This document shows positions 5,984 through 6,136 of a stretch of DNA of 6,136 nt, in pieces. Made by a program: the position numbers and the translations under genes. A model generated the notes under the pieces. That model was given only the letters and a program-made list of their open reading frames with translations. It was not told the DNA's origin and did no database searches. Source of the DNA: Nitrososphaeraceae archaeon (GTDB lineage: Archaea > Thermoproteota > Nitrososphaeria > Nitrososphaerales > Nitrososphaeraceae); contig JAJNBK010000209.1 in NCBI GenBank assembly GCA_021155845.1, forward strand, positions 1 through 6,136, read 5' to 3'. Position 1 is the first letter of the stretch. Each line of letters opens with the position of its first letter.

Positions 5984-6136
5984 GTGGCTATTTCTACATT
6001 AAAACGTCATAAAGATATGATGATTTTATCAATAATATTTGTTGGATTGATGATTCCGAATGTTATAGTTTATGTACAACATTCTATACATGAAATTGAA
6101 ACATCACAAAAATCTGCAGCAGACGGTAAAGTAAAT
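5984..6136 (+). CDS. Start of a secreted or membrane-anchored protein, 3'-truncated by the window edge
   Basis: An open frame of 51 codons running off the end. The GTG at 5984 is preferred because a TATA box lies about 25 bases upstream, and it gives a basic N-terminus (STLKRHKD) before the hydrophobic core MMILSIIFVGLMIPNVIVYV, a typical signal peptide or signal anchor. ATG at 6017 or 6020 would also give a signal but with no basic residues ahead. After the core come QHSIHEIETSQKSAADGKVN, hydrophilic and extracytoplasmic if exported. Too little is visible to identify the family. Confidence 0.6.
   Translation, partial: MAISTLKRHKDMMILSIIFVGLMIPNVIVYVQHSIHEIETSQKSAADGKVN

Overview
The window looks like an AT-rich archaeal chromosome segment, most likely from an ammonia-oxidising thaumarchaeon (Nitrososphaeria; a Nitrosocosmicus- or Nitrososphaera-like soil lineage). 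The evidence is: archaeal TATA boxes about 25-40 bases before start codons, often implying leaderless or very short leaders; frequent TTG/GTG starts; a secreted blue-copper (cupredoxin) protein of the kind abundant in these archaea; and several small proteins that resemble families I associate with thaumarchaeal accessory regions. The lineage is inferred from recalled family resemblance, not from a search.

Left part (1-2120): a remnant of an integrated genetic element. It starts with the 3' end of a helix-turn-helix protein on the + strand. Facing it is a minus-strand cluster: a small acidic protein (2120-1875), a C2H2-type zinc-finger protein overlapping it by 10 bases (1884-1540), and an archaeo-eukaryotic primase (AEP)-like protein (1539-456). 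The primase reading frame is broken. It begins directly after the zinc-finger stop codon, in the same frame and with no usable start for 45 codons, and it shifts frame at a run of six T's at 710-715. Restored, it would be about 360 residues, or about 475 if fused to the zinc finger.

Middle part (2121-4134): few intact genes. It holds a roughly 80-base element with inverted-repeat ends (2260-2339), a short transposase-like coding scrap (2349-2465), a secreted cupredoxin gene split by an exact 41-bp tandem duplication (3188-3269), and a decayed small membrane protein (3740-4134) with an in-frame TAG and a frameshift. Removing one 41-bp copy restores a continuous 247-residue cupredoxin.

Right part (4135-6136): apparently intact genes. 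A winged-helix regulator (4243-4593, +) converges on a two-TM membrane protein (5455-4610, -). After a 530-base spacer, a new + strand gene with an N-terminal hydrophobic segment begins at 5984 and runs off the window.

The main theme is decay. Three separate genes carry five disruptions (two in-frame stops, two frameshifts, one 41-bp duplication), next to replication-type genes of a mobile element. I did not see a convincing new functional system; the 41-bp duplication and the zinc-finger/primase junction are the observations most worth checking.
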